In this document: piece by piece, positions 1 to 7,488 of the stretch
Numbering within the stretch: the stretch's first letter is position 1
How the letters are laid out: every line of letters begins with the position of its first letter
From: Vulcanimicrobiota bacterium
Lineage (GTDB): Bacteria; Vulcanimicrobiota; Vulcanimicrobiia; Vulcanimicrobiales; Vulcanimicrobiaceae
Length of the DNA stretch: 8,456 nt
Reading direction: 5' to 3'
NCBI GenBank assembly: GCA_019233415.1
Contig: JAFAMK010000440.1
Span: 1-8,456, forward strand
Translations under genes and position numbers: made by a program
The notes under the pieces: generated by a model
Seen by the model: the letters and a program-made list of their open reading frames with translations, nothing else
Told to the model about the DNA's origin: nothing
Database searches by the model: none

Positions 1-486
1 CAGCAGCGTCTCCGGCTCGACGACGACCGCGCGCGCGAGCGCGACGCGCTGCTGCTGTCCGCCCGAAAGTTCCGACGGGTAGCGTTCGGCGAGGTCGGTC
101 ATCCGCACGCTGCGCAAGACGGCGCGCACGCGGTCCTCGATCGCCGACCGTCCGAGTCCCATCACGCGCAGGCCGTAGGCGACGTTCTCGAAGACGGTCT
201 TGTGCGGCCACACCGCGTAGCTCTGAAAGATCAGCGACGTGCGCCGCTTTTCCGGCGGCACGACGTGCTTCGGCGACGAGACGACGCGCTCGCCGACGGT
301 GATCGTCCCGGCGTCCGGCGCCAAGAACCCCGCGAGAAGTTGCAGCGTCGTCGTTTTGCCGCAGCCCGACGGGCCGACGAGCGCCATCACCTCGCCGTCG
401 GCGATCTCCAGGTCGATCGCGTCGACCGCGCACGCGCCGCCGCGTGTGTAGGATTTGGTGAGTCCGGCGATCGCGATCCGTGCCAT
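1..486 (-). CDS. ABC transporter ATP-binding protein, 'iron(III)/AEP-type' subfamily (3' end cut by window edge)
   Basis: This is the cytoplasmic ATPase that would power the permease encoded just upstream. The 162 visible residues hold Walker A (GPSGCGKTT, residues 38-46), a Q-loop (Gln88 in FQSYAVWPH) and the ABC signature LSGGQQQR (140-147). The frame leaves the window just before Walker B, so Walker B, the H-loop and any C-terminal regulatory domain are not seen. The AVWPH-x-TVFENVAYGL stretch after the Q-loop is typical of ATPases paired with iron(III), putrescine or 2-aminoethylphosphonate family transporters. The ATG at 486-484 shares one base with the permease stop (TGATG), which indicates translational coupling. 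Only a weak GAG lies upstream, about 9 bases away. The family is certain; the substrate cannot be read from this subunit. It is the last operon gene in view, and the operon may continue beyond base 1. Confidence 0.95.
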   Translation of the reverse strand, partial: MARIAIAGLTKSYTRGGACAVDAIDLEIADGEVMALVGPSGCGKTTTLQLLAGFLAPDAGTITVGERVVSSPKHVVPPEKRRTSLIFQSYAVWPHKTVFENVAYGLRVMGLGRSAIEDRVRAVLRSVRMTDLAERYPSELSGGQQQRVALARAVVVEPETLL

Positions 487-2201
487 CAGGTTCTCGTCGT
501 CTCCATGAAGTCGCGGCCGAGCAGCCGGTAGGCGACGCTGACGATCGCGAGCGTGATCGCGAGGATCAGGATCGCGAGCGTCGCGACTGCCTCATAGTTG
601 CCGGCGTCGCTGAAGTCGAAGATTTGCGTCGTCATCGTCGCGGTTCGCGGGGTGAACAGGAAGATCGCCGAGCTGAGCTCGCGGATCGCCGGGATGAAGA
701 CGAGCAGCCAGCTCGCAAGCAGGCCGCGGCGCAGCAGCGGAGCCGTGATCGTGCGCAGCGCGCGGATGCGCGTCGCGCCGAGCGTGCGCGCCGCGTTCTC
801 CAAATCGACGTTGATCGCGGCGATCATCGTGTTCAGGTTCGCGTACGCGATCGGCAGGAAGCGCGTCGTGAACGCGATGATCAGGATCGCCGCCGTCCCG
901 TAGAGGAGCAGCGGCGGGTGCGAGTAGGCGGCGTAGATGCCGATCGCCAGCACGATCCCCGGGACGACGAACGGTGCCATGCAGACGATCCCGAGCGCCG
1001 CGGCGCCCGGGAAGAGTTTGCGGTTCGCGGTGTACGCGATCAGGAACGCGAGCAGCGTCGCGAGCGTTGCCGCCGCGGCGCCGTAGCCGAGGCTGTGGAT
1101 GATCGCGCCGCGCGTCGCCTCGTTCTCGACCAGCGCCCAGTGATACCAGTAGAGCGTGAGGTTGCCGGGGACGGGACCTTGGCTCCAGATGCGCGAGAGC
1201 GAGGTCGCGAGCAGCGCGAGATACGGCAGCAGCACCGAGCAGAGCGGGACGACCAGCGCGGCGGCGAGCAGCGGCCAGCGCCACGGCCCGAGCGCAATCA
1301 ACCGGCGGCGTCCGCCCTTCCCGCCGACGACGGTGAACTTCCGCCGGCCGAGGATCCGGCGCTGCAGGAGTAAGAGCCCGAGCGTCACGGCGAGCAGCGG
1401 CATCGCGTACGCCGCGGCCAGCTCCGTGCGCACGGGGAACTGGAAGAATAGGTAGAGCTGCGTCGTGACGACCTGCGTGCGCGCGGGGATCAGCAGGAAC
1501 GCCGGCGTGCCGAACTCCGCCAGCGCTTCGAGGAACGACATGATGAAGCCGGCGACGATCGCGGGCGTGACGAGCGGGAGCGTGATCGCGCGCATCGTCC
1601 GCCACGCCGACGCACCGAGCGTCGACGAGGCGTCTTCCAATTCCACCGGGAGCAGTTCCAGGCCGCCGGCGACGAACGTGAACGTGTATGGCACGTTGTA
1701 GAGCGCCATCACGAAGATCGCGCCGCCGAGCGTGAAGATGTCGATCGGCCCGTGGTTTGCGTGCGTGAACGAGGTGATCGCGCGGTTGAGCCAGCCGCTG
1801 TTCGGCGCGGCGAGGAGAATCCACGCCTCGGCCCCGATGAACGACGGCGTCACGAACGCGGCGGTGATCAGCGCGCGCAGCCACGCGCGGCCGGGCAGGT
1901 CGGTGCGCGCGATGAGCCACGCCAGCGGCGTTCCCAGCAGGGCGGCGATCGTCGCGACGCCGAGCGCGAGGATCAGCGAGTTGAGGATCGGCCGCAAGTA
2001 GATCGAGCTCGTGAACGCTTCGACGTAGTTCGCCAGCGTGAAGCTGCCGGCGTCCGGCTTTTGCAGGCTGATCGCGAACAGCCAGCCCAGTGGGACGATG
2101 ACGAGGACCGCAAGGACGACCGCCGCGCCGACGAACAGGAACGGGCCGGGATCAAATGCGACCCCGGCCCGTCCCCTCAGACGTTGAACGTCTCCCGCCA
2201 C
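486..2201 (-). CDS. ABC transporter permease, two fused membrane domains (FbpB/AfuB-like)
   Basis: This is an inner-membrane permease of about 571 residues made of two tandem BPD-type domains, the layout of iron(III)-family permeases, which usually run 500-570 residues. Each half carries an EAA loop that docks the ATPase: residues about 189-208 (EDASSTLGAS then LPL) and about 468-487 (ENAARTLGAT). About 12 hydrophobic segments are visible, beginning with one at residues 21-45, and a basic linker (RRILGRRKFT to GGRRR, 281-300) separates the halves. The end is firm: the TGA overlaps the ATPase ATG. The start is uncertain. No ATG lies near the first membrane segment. I chose GTG at 2201, which overlaps the end of the binding-protein gene by 25 bases and has only a weak GAG upstream. 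A CTG at 2180, overlapping the preceding stop as CTGA behind GGGAG, would make the protein seven residues shorter. It acts with the binding protein and ATPase on either side. Confidence 0.9.
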   Translation of the reverse strand: MAGDVQRLRGRAGVAFDPGPFLFVGAAVVLAVLVIVPLGWLFAISLQKPDAGSFTLANYVEAFTSSIYLRPILNSLILALGVATIAALLGTPLAWLIARTDLPGRAWLRALITAAFVTPSFIGAEAWILLAAPNSGWLNRAITSFTHANHGPIDIFTLGGAIFVMALYNVPYTFTFVAGGLELLPVELEDASSTLGASAWRTMRAITLPLVTPAIVAGFIMSFLEALAEFGTPAFLLIPARTQVVTTQLYLFFQFPVRTELAAAYAMPLLAVTLGLLLLQRRILGRRKFTVVGGKGGRRRLIALGPWRWPLLAAALVVPLCSVLLPYLALLATSLSRIWSQGPVPGNLTLYWYHWALVENEATRGAIIHSLGYGAAAATLATLLAFLIAYTANRKLFPGAAALGIVCMAPFVVPGIVLAIGIYAAYSHPPLLLYGTAAILIIAFTTRFLPIAYANLNTMIAAINVDLENAARTLGATRIRALRTITAPLLRRGLLASWLLVFIPAIRELSSAIFLFTPRTATMTTQIFDFSDAGNYEAVATLAILILAITLAIVSVAYRLLGRDFMETTRT

Positions 2202-3238
2202 TTGGCGATCATCTCGGGGATCCCGCTCAGGAGCCGGTCGATCTTCACGTGATACGTCCGCATGCGGTCGATGCGAACGCCCGTCGGCGAGGGAATGTCG
2301 AGCCGCAGCGGAAGGTTGAACGTGGACGCCGCGGTCTGCGAGTACTCTTTCGAGTAGTAGTAGTTCATGAACAGCCGCGCGGCGTTCGGGTGCGGCGCCT
2401 CCTTCATCACCGTGACCGGCGCGGTGACGAGGATCGTGTCGTCCTCGGGGAACGCGACCGCGATCGCGTTGCCGGCGGCTTTGCGTTCGAGCGCGAGGCT
2501 GTCGGCGCCCGGGCCGAGGACGCGCTCGCCCGAGACGATATCGGTCGTCGCGTCGAAGACCGAGCGCCCGATCTTCGGGTTGTTCGCCGCGAACTTCTTG
2601 AAGTACGCGTCCCAGCCGTACTTGTCGTTCATCGCGACGGTCCAGTTGCCGACGTAGCCGCTGAAACCCGGGTGCCCGACGGTCAAAAGATCTTTCATGC
2701 GCGGGTCGAGCAGATCGCTCCAGCGCCGCGGCGCGGGCATCTTCTTCGGGTTGTAGTTGATGCACATCAGCGCGATGTCGCCGAGCTGATACGTGTCGTC
2801 GGGATCGAGGTGCTGGTACTCCTTCGGAATCTTGTCGATGTCCGCGGGCACGAACTGTGCCAGCGCATTTTGCTTCTTCAGGATCGTCATGTGCGCTTCG
2901 TCGGTCGAGGCGAACACGTCGACCTCGTGCACGTTCGACTTCAAGTCCTGCGTCAGGCGCTGGAAGAGCACCTGTCCGGTCTGGCGCAGCAGCTGGACGT
3001 CGATCCCGGGATACTTGGCCTTGAACGACGCGCCGATTTTCTCGGCGGCCGACTGCGTGTAGTGGCCGGTCCACCACACGACGGTGCCTTCTTTCTTCGC
3101 GGCCGCGTACAGCTTCGAGACGTCGGCGTCGCTGAGCTGGTTCTTGCGGCCGGCGGCGAGCGCGGTGGCCGGCGCGCCGGCCGCGAGACCGGCGCCCAGC
3201 GCGGCGGCACGGCGAACGAACGTCCCTCTGGTGCTCAT
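2177..3238 (-). CDS. ABC transporter periplasmic solute-binding protein (family 1, 'iron(III)'-type fold), substrate unknown
   Basis: This 353-residue protein captures the substrate outside the membrane and delivers it to the permease. The N-terminus (residues 1-29) is an export signal: Arg9-Arg10, an Ala/Gly/Leu-rich core, and a likely cut near ATALA-A. It is Tat-like but without the full consensus, and there is no lipobox Cys. The mature part has the family 1 pattern: EGTVVWWTGHY (50-60), FKAKYPGIDV (72-81), EVDVFAS (105-111), DIALMCINYNP (154-164) and GNAIAVAFPEDDTI (256-269). The family is often annotated as ferric-iron binding, but the region where FbpA carries its adjacent iron-binding tyrosines reads GPGADSLALERKAAGN (242-257), without Tyr. 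An organic or anionic ligand is therefore more likely (inference). The ATG at 3238 is firm: it follows GGAGGAGAG by a few bases and forms a four-base ATGA overlap with the upstream dehydrogenase stop. Confidence 0.92.
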   Translation of the reverse strand: MSTRGTFVRRAAALGAGLAAGAPATALAAGRKNQLSDADVSKLYAAAKKEGTVVWWTGHYTQSAAEKIGASFKAKYPGIDVQLLRQTGQVLFQRLTQDLKSNVHEVDVFASTDEAHMTILKKQNALAQFVPADIDKIPKEYQHLDPDDTYQLGDIALMCINYNPKKMPAPRRWSDLLDPRMKDLLTVGHPGFSGYVGNWTVAMNDKYGWDAYFKKFAANNPKIGRSVFDATTDIVSGERVLGPGADSLALERKAAGNAIAVAFPEDDTILVTAPVTVMKEAPHPNAARLFMNYYYSKEYSQTAASTFNLPLRLDIPSPTGVRIDRMRTYHVKIDRLLSGIPEMIAKWRETFNV

Positions 3239-6174
3239 CCCGTCTCTCCTCCTTTGGCTTCGCCCGCCGAAGCCGACAGCGCCGCCGCGTACAGCTCGGC
3301 GACGTGAAGGGCACGGCGCCGTGCGCCGTGCTCGATCTGATGCTTGCAGCTCATCCCGTCCGCGACGACCAGCGTCTGCTCGTCCGCGGCGCGCACCGCG
3401 GGGAGCAGGTCGCGCTCGGCCATCCGCATCGAGATGTCGTAGTGCTCGGCCTCGTATCCGAACATCCCTGCCATCCCGCAGCACGAGGAGTCGATCACCG
3501 ACGCCTCCAGCCCCGGGATCGCGCGCAGCGCGCGCACGACCGCCGGCATCGCGCCGAACGCCTTCGCGTGGCAGTGCCCGTGCACGACCGCCTTCGCGCC
3601 AAGCGGCTTCAGCGGTGGCGACCAGCGTCCCGCGTCCAGCTCGCGCGCGACGAACTCTTCGAAGAGCAGCGCCTGCGCGGCGACGGCTCGCGCCGCGTCG
3701 GTCGGGACGAGCGCGAGGACCTCGTCGCGTAGCGTCAGCAGGCACGACGGCTCGAGCCCGACGATGGGGACGCCGCGCTCGGCGAACGGGCACAGCGCGG
3801 CCACCGTGCGCTCCGCCTCGGCTCGCGCGGCATCGAGCATTCCCGCGCCAAGGTAGGTGCGCCCGCAGCACAGCGGCCGCGCGCCGTCGCGCGCGCGGGC
3901 GAACCTCACCGCGTAGCCGGCCGCGGTCAGGACGCGCTCCGCGGCGCGCGCGACGTCGGCCTCGAACCAGCGGTTGAACGTGTCGACGAAGAGCACGACC
4001 TCGCCGTGCGGCGCAGCCGCCTGTGACGGCGCGGCGGCGCGCTCGCGAAACGGGCGCGCGTGCCAGCGCGGGAGCGGCCGTTTCGCGATGAACCCGGTAG
4101 CGCGTTCCAGCGGTTTCGCGAGGCCGGGGACCGCGTCGCGCAGGTTGGCAAGCCGGCGCAGCGGGCCGAGCCGGTATGCGGTACGCGGAAGCGCCGCGAC
4201 GATGCGGTCGCCGAGCGGGGTGCCGTGCGCGGCGCGGTAGTGCGCGAGGAACTCCAGCTTCATCCGCGCCATGTCGACCCCGGTCGGGCACTCGCGCCGG
4301 CACGCCTTGCACGACACGCACAGGTCGAGCGCGTCGTACAGTTCGCGCGAGCCGAGGCCGTCGGGAAGCTGGCCCGTCAGCGCGAGCCGCAAGCCGTTCG
4401 CGCGCCCGCGCGTGACGTGATGCTCGTCCTCGGTGACGCGGTACGACGGGCACATCGCGCCGCCGGCGCTCTTGCGGCACGCGCCGTTGTTGTTGCACAT
4501 CTCGACGGCGCCGGCGAACGTGCCGAACTCCGACCAGTCGAGCGCGGTCTTCAGCGGGAGCGGCGCGTACTTCGGGCCGTAGCGAAACAGGGTGCGGTCG
4601 TCCATCCGCGGCGCGTCGACGATCTTACCCGGGTTCAGCAGGCCGGTCGGGTCGAACGCGCGCTTGACGTCGCGGAACGCCTCGACGATCCGCGGGCCGA
4701 ACATCGTCTCGTGAAACTCCGAGCGCACGATCCCGTCGCCGTGCTCGCCGGAGTGCGCGCCGCCGTACTCGCGCACGACCGCGAACGCCTCCTCGGCGAT
4801 CGCGCGCAGCTTCCCGACGTCTTCGTCGTGCTTGACGTTCAGCACGGGGCGGACGTGCAGACAACCGACCGATGCGTGCGCGTAGAACGTCCCGGTCGTG
4901 CCGTACTTCGCGAAGATCGCGTTGAGGCGTTCGGTGTAGTCGGCGAGATGGCGCAGCGGGACGGCGCAGTCCTCGATGATCGAGACCGGCTTCGCGTCGC
5001 CGCGCATCGAGGTCATGATGTTGAGGCCTTGCGCGCGCACATCCCACATCTCGGCCTGCTGCGCCGGATCGGTCAGCTTCGTCACCGCGTGCGGGAAGCC
5101 GAGCGACGCCATCGTCTCGTCGAGGTCGACGAGCCTCGCGTCGAGCGGCACGGAATCGTCGCCGGTGAACTCGACCAGCAGCAGCGCGCCCGGTTCGCCG
5201 TGCACGTACTTCGCGAGAACCGGCGCGAACGCGGCGATCTTGCGCGAGAGCTCGATCATCGTGCGATCGACCAGTTCGACCGCAACCGGGTCGAGCGCGA
5301 CGAGCGCCTCAGTCGCGCGCATCGCGTCGCCGAAGGTCGGGAAGTGGCAGACGCCGAGCGCCTTGGCGCGCGGCAGCGGCTGCAGCGGTAGGTCGAGTGC
5401 GGTGAAGAACGCGAGCGTCCCCTCCGAGCCGACCAGCAGCTTCGCCATGTTGAACGCGCCACTCGGGCGGACGGTCTGGATCGCGTAGCCGCCGACGTGC
5501 CGCTGCACCGTCGGGATGCGCGCGTTGATCTCGGTCGCCTCACGCGCCGCGATCGCGCGCACGCGTTCGACGAGTTCACGGTAGCGCGCCGGTTCCGCGC
5601 CGCCGTCGTTCGCGCCGACCTCGCCGAAGTGCGCGCGCGTGCCGTCGGCGAGGACCGCGTCGATCCCGGCGACGTTGTCGGCCATGATCCCGTAGCGGAT
5701 CGAGCGCGCGCCGGAGCTGTTGTTCGCCGCCATCCCGCCGAGCGTCGCGCGGCTCGCGGTCGACGGGTCGACCGGGAAGAACAGCCCGTGCGGTTTGAGC
5801 GCGCGGTTGAGGTCGTCGAGGACGATCCCCGGCTGAACGCGCACCGTACGCGCCGCCGGGTCGAGCGCGAGCACGTCGCGCAGGTAGCGGCTCGTGTCGA
5901 CGACGAGCCCGCGGTTCACCGTCTGGCCGCACTGCGAGGTTCCGCCGCCGCGCGCGGTGACCGGAACGCCTTCTTCGCGCGCGATCGTCAGCGCCGCTTC
6001 GACGTCGTCGACGCTGCGCGGGACGACGACGCCGAGCGGAACGATCTGGTAGATCGACGCGTCGGTCGCGTACATCCCGCGCGACGTCGCATCGAACCAC
6101 ACGTCCCCGGCGAGCGCCGCGCGCAGCCGCCCCTCGAGCCGCTTGGCGAGTATCGGCTCGCGCGCGGCCTGCAC
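3235..6174 (-). CDS. Fused FAD-linked oxidase / Fe-S dehydrogenase (D-2-hydroxyglutarate dehydrogenase-YdiJ / GlcD-GlcF type)
   Basis: This 979-residue flavo-iron-sulfur protein probably oxidises a D-2-hydroxy acid and passes electrons through its clusters to a carrier or the respiratory chain. The N-terminal FAD_binding_4 (PCMH) domain includes PVTARGGGTSQCGQTV (71-86), TLGGMAANNSSGARSIRYG (144-162) and LLVGSEGTLAF (246-256). The FAD-oxidase C-terminal domain runs to about 520 and ends with GGAHSGEHGDG (471-481) and FDPTGLLNPGKI (507-518). The ferredoxin-like part has C560-x5-C566-x8-C575-P and C619-x2-C622-x2-C625-x3-C629-P, the ligands of two [4Fe-4S] clusters. Two CCG-type modules follow: C769-C770-G with C811, and HGHCHAK (865-871) with C898-C899-G and C943. 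Length and order match YdiJ-like fusions, usually about 950-1020 residues. The GTG start at 6174 lies one base after the aminotransferase stop and has no strong Shine-Dalgarno of its own. The substrate is not resolved: glycolate, lactate, glycerate and 2-hydroxyglutarate all remain possible. Confidence 0.93.
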   Translation of the reverse strand: MQAAREPILAKRLEGRLRAALAGDVWFDATSRGMYATDASIYQIVPLGVVVPRSVDDVEAALTIAREEGVPVTARGGGTSQCGQTVNRGLVVDTSRYLRDVLALDPAARTVRVQPGIVLDDLNRALKPHGLFFPVDPSTASRATLGGMAANNSSGARSIRYGIMADNVAGIDAVLADGTRAHFGEVGANDGGAEPARYRELVERVRAIAAREATEINARIPTVQRHVGGYAIQTVRPSGAFNMAKLLVGSEGTLAFFTALDLPLQPLPRAKALGVCHFPTFGDAMRATEALVALDPVAVELVDRTMIELSRKIAAFAPVLAKYVHGEPGALLLVEFTGDDSVPLDARLVDLDETMASLGFPHAVTKLTDPAQQAEMWDVRAQGLNIMTSMRGDAKPVSIIEDCAVPLRHLADYTERLNAIFAKYGTTGTFYAHASVGCLHVRPVLNVKHDEDVGKLRAIAEEAFAVVREYGGAHSGEHGDGIVRSEFHETMFGPRIVEAFRDVKRAFDPTGLLNPGKIVDAPRMDDRTLFRYGPKYAPLPLKTALDWSEFGTFAGAVEMCNNNGACRKSAGGAMCPSYRVTEDEHHVTRGRANGLRLALTGQLPDGLGSRELYDALDLCVSCKACRRECPTGVDMARMKLEFLAHYRAAHGTPLGDRIVAALPRTAYRLGPLRRLANLRDAVPGLAKPLERATGFIAKRPLPRWHARPFRERAAAPSQAAAPHGEVVLFVDTFNRWFEADVARAAERVLTAAGYAVRFARARDGARPLCCGRTYLGAGMLDAARAEAERTVAALCPFAERGVPIVGLEPSCLLTLRDEVLALVPTDAARAVAAQALLFEEFVARELDAGRWSPPLKPLGAKAVVHGHCHAKAFGAMPAVVRALRAIPGLEASVIDSSCCGMAGMFGYEAEHYDISMRMAERDLLPAVRAADEQTLVVADGMSCKHQIEHGARRRALHVAELYAAALSASAGEAKGGETG

Positions 6175-6175
6175 C

Positions 6176-7363
6176 TCAGACGGCGGCGAGCACGCCGCTC
6201 GGCGACGCGAGGTACGCGAGCGCGGGCGAAACCCCGTCGCCGTGCGGAATTCCGGCGACGTCCAGCCCCATCTGCACGCCGCACAGCGCCCCGGCGAGCA
6301 TCAGTTCGTTGAGCGAGCCGAGGTGCCCGATCCGGAACACCTTGCCCTTCACCTTCCCGAGCCCGGTGCCGAGCGACAAGTTGAAACGTTCGAGGATCGT
6401 CGCGCGCAGCGCGTCGGCGTCGACGCCGTCGGGGACGAGGATCGCGGTCGACGTGTTCGAGTACTCCCGCGGGTCGAGCGCGAGAATCTCGAGGTCCCAG
6501 CCGCGCACCGCGCGGCGCGTCGCCTCGCCGAGGCGCGCGTGGCGCGCGAAGACGTTCGTCAGTCCCTCTTCGTGGAGCATCGCGAGCGCTTCGCGCAGCC
6601 CGTAGAGCAGATTGGTCGCCGGCGTGTACGGGAAGAAGCCGTCGCGGTTCGCCGCGAGCATGTCGTCCCATGCCCAGTAGGCGCGCGGCAGGCGTGCGGT
6701 GCGCGACGCGGCGAGCGCCTTCTCCGAGATCGCGTTGAACGCGAGACCCGGCGGGAGCATCAGCCCCTTCTGCGAGCCGCCGACGGTGACGTCGACGCCC
6801 CATTCGTCGTGGCGGTAGTCGATCGACGCGAGCGAGCTGACCGTGTCGACGAAGAACAGCGCCGGGTGTCCGGCGCGGTCGATCGCCGCGCGCACGCCGG
6901 CGACGTTGCTCGTTACGCCGGTCGACGTCTCGTTGTGGACGACCGCGACGGCCTTGATCGCGTGCGCCGTGTCGGCGCTCAGCCGCTCCGCGATGGCGTC
7001 CGGGTCGACGCCGTGGCGCCAGTCGCCCGGAATCAGCTCGACGTCGAGCCCGAGCCGGCCGGCGAGTTTGCACCAGAGCGCCGCGAACTGGCCCGTCTCG
7101 ACCATCAGGACGCGGTCGCCGGGCGAGAGCGTGTTGACGAGCGCCGCCTCCCACGCCCCGGTTCCCGACGCCGCGTAGACGACGACCGGCTGCGCCGTCG
7201 CGAAGACCGGGCGGAGCTGCTCCTGGATCGCGAGCGCCATCGCCGCGAAGCCGGGGCCGCGGTGGTCGATCGTGGCGCGGTCGATCGCGCGCAGAACGCG
7301 TTCCGGGACGTTCGTCGGCCCGGGAATCTGCAAGAAGTGGACGCCGCTCTGAAAGTCGGGCAC
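6176..7363 (-). CDS. Serine-glyoxylate aminotransferase family protein (PLP class V)
   Basis: This 395-residue PLP enzyme probably transfers the amino group of serine (or alanine) to glyoxylate, giving glycine and hydroxypyruvate (or pyruvate), in the cytoplasm. Seen motifs are FLQIPGPTNVPERVLRAI (10-27), the phosphate-binding AASGTGAWEAAL (64-75), VVHNETSTGV (141-150), the pyridine-N Asp173 in VDTVSS, and the PLP Lys199 in GSQKGLMLP (196-204). GFFPYTPATNLLYGLREAL (242-260) and KVFRIGHLG (341-349), with the likely carboxylate-binding Arg345, follow. The order and spacing match methylotroph serine-glyoxylate aminotransferases closely; a ureidoglycine-glyoxylate transaminase (PucG-like) role is a less likely alternative. 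I chose GTG at 7363 because GGAGG sits about five bases upstream and the family motif begins just after it. A longer frame reaching 7519 would read through intergenic repeats and is not credible. It is the first gene of the leftward operon. Confidence 0.92.
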   Translation of the reverse strand: MPDFQSGVHFLQIPGPTNVPERVLRAIDRATIDHRGPGFAAMALAIQEQLRPVFATAQPVVVYAASGTGAWEAALVNTLSPGDRVLMVETGQFAALWCKLAGRLGLDVELIPGDWRHGVDPDAIAERLSADTAHAIKAVAVVHNETSTGVTSNVAGVRAAIDRAGHPALFFVDTVSSLASIDYRHDEWGVDVTVGGSQKGLMLPPGLAFNAISEKALAASRTARLPRAYWAWDDMLAANRDGFFPYTPATNLLYGLREALAMLHEEGLTNVFARHARLGEATRRAVRGWDLEILALDPREYSNTSTAILVPDGVDADALRATILERFNLSLGTGLGKVKGKVFRIGHLGSLNELMLAGALCGVQMGLDVAGIPHGDGVSPALAYLASPSGVLAAV

Positions 7364-7370
7364 GGTCGCC

Positions 7371-7376
7371 TCCGGA
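7371..7376 (-). promoter_or_regulatory. Ribosome binding site that decides the aminotransferase start
   Basis: On the minus strand the bases just before the GTG at 7363 read GGAGGCGACC. This is a strong Shine-Dalgarno at normal spacing and supports the 395-residue protein over a longer upstream start. Confidence 0.75.
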
Positions 7377-7395
7377 CGCTTTCTGGGACCAGCAT

Positions 7396-7403
7396 ATTGT
7401 ATA
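7396..7403 (-). promoter_or_regulatory. Candidate -10 element of the leftward operon
   Basis: On the minus strand these bases read TATACAAT, which offers TATACA or TACAAT as a -10. They lie about 35 bases upstream of the aminotransferase GTG, so the leader would be about 25 bases and would include its Shine-Dalgarno. No convincing TTGACA-like -35 is found at 16-18 bases; that position is occupied by the tandem repeat. The call rests on base composition and position only. Confidence 0.35.
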
Positions 7404-7416
7404 CCGGGTAGGGTCT

Positions 7417-7470
7417 GGCCCTTCGACCAGCTCAGGATGACGGGCCCTTCGACAAGCTCAGGGTGACGGG
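7417..7470. repeat. Tandem pair of a short CCTTCGACAAGCTCAGG-type repeat
   Basis: Two 28-base copies (7417-7444 and 7443-7470, period 26) differ at two positions: CGACCAGC versus CGACAAGC, and CAGGATGAC versus CAGGGTGAC. The core CCTTCGACAAGCTCAGG, with the following GTGAC, resembles a short intergenic repeat that I recall being scattered in many bacterial genomes. When read as protein it gives HPELVEG- or LSWSKG-like strings, as it does here in the false extension of the aminotransferase. Its function is unknown. Here it sits directly upstream of the candidate operon -10. Confidence 0.8.
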
Positions 7471-7488
7471 GACCGCGGGCTCGGTGGA

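Noticed and set aside
480..1373. Long plus-strand open frame (297 residues) opposite the permease gene
   Set aside because: The translation is almost entirely Arg, Asp, Glu and Ala, the usual antisense shadow of a GC-rich gene; the minus-strand permease has clear membrane segments and EAA loops.
2202..3314. Upstream extension of the permease frame across the binding-protein gene, giving a 942-residue frame
   Set aside because: The added part is Arg-rich nonsense read in the wrong frame of the binding-protein gene.
3239..4498. Upstream extension of the binding-protein frame into the dehydrogenase gene (773-residue frame)
   Set aside because: The extension is out of frame with the dehydrogenase and low in complexity; the ATG at 3238 has a near-perfect Shine-Dalgarno and a signal peptide.
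4060..5391. 443-residue plus-strand open frame opposite the dehydrogenase
   Set aside because: Its composition is Arg/Ala/Val/Glu-rich with no domain pattern, while the opposite strand encodes a complete domain set.
6143..7411. 422-residue plus-strand open frame opposite the aminotransferase
   Set aside because: It is a GC-driven shadow frame; the minus strand has the full set of PLP enzyme motifs.
7417..7470. Possible small CRISPR array
   Set aside because: There are only two copies, abutting with no spacer between them, and no cas gene is in view.
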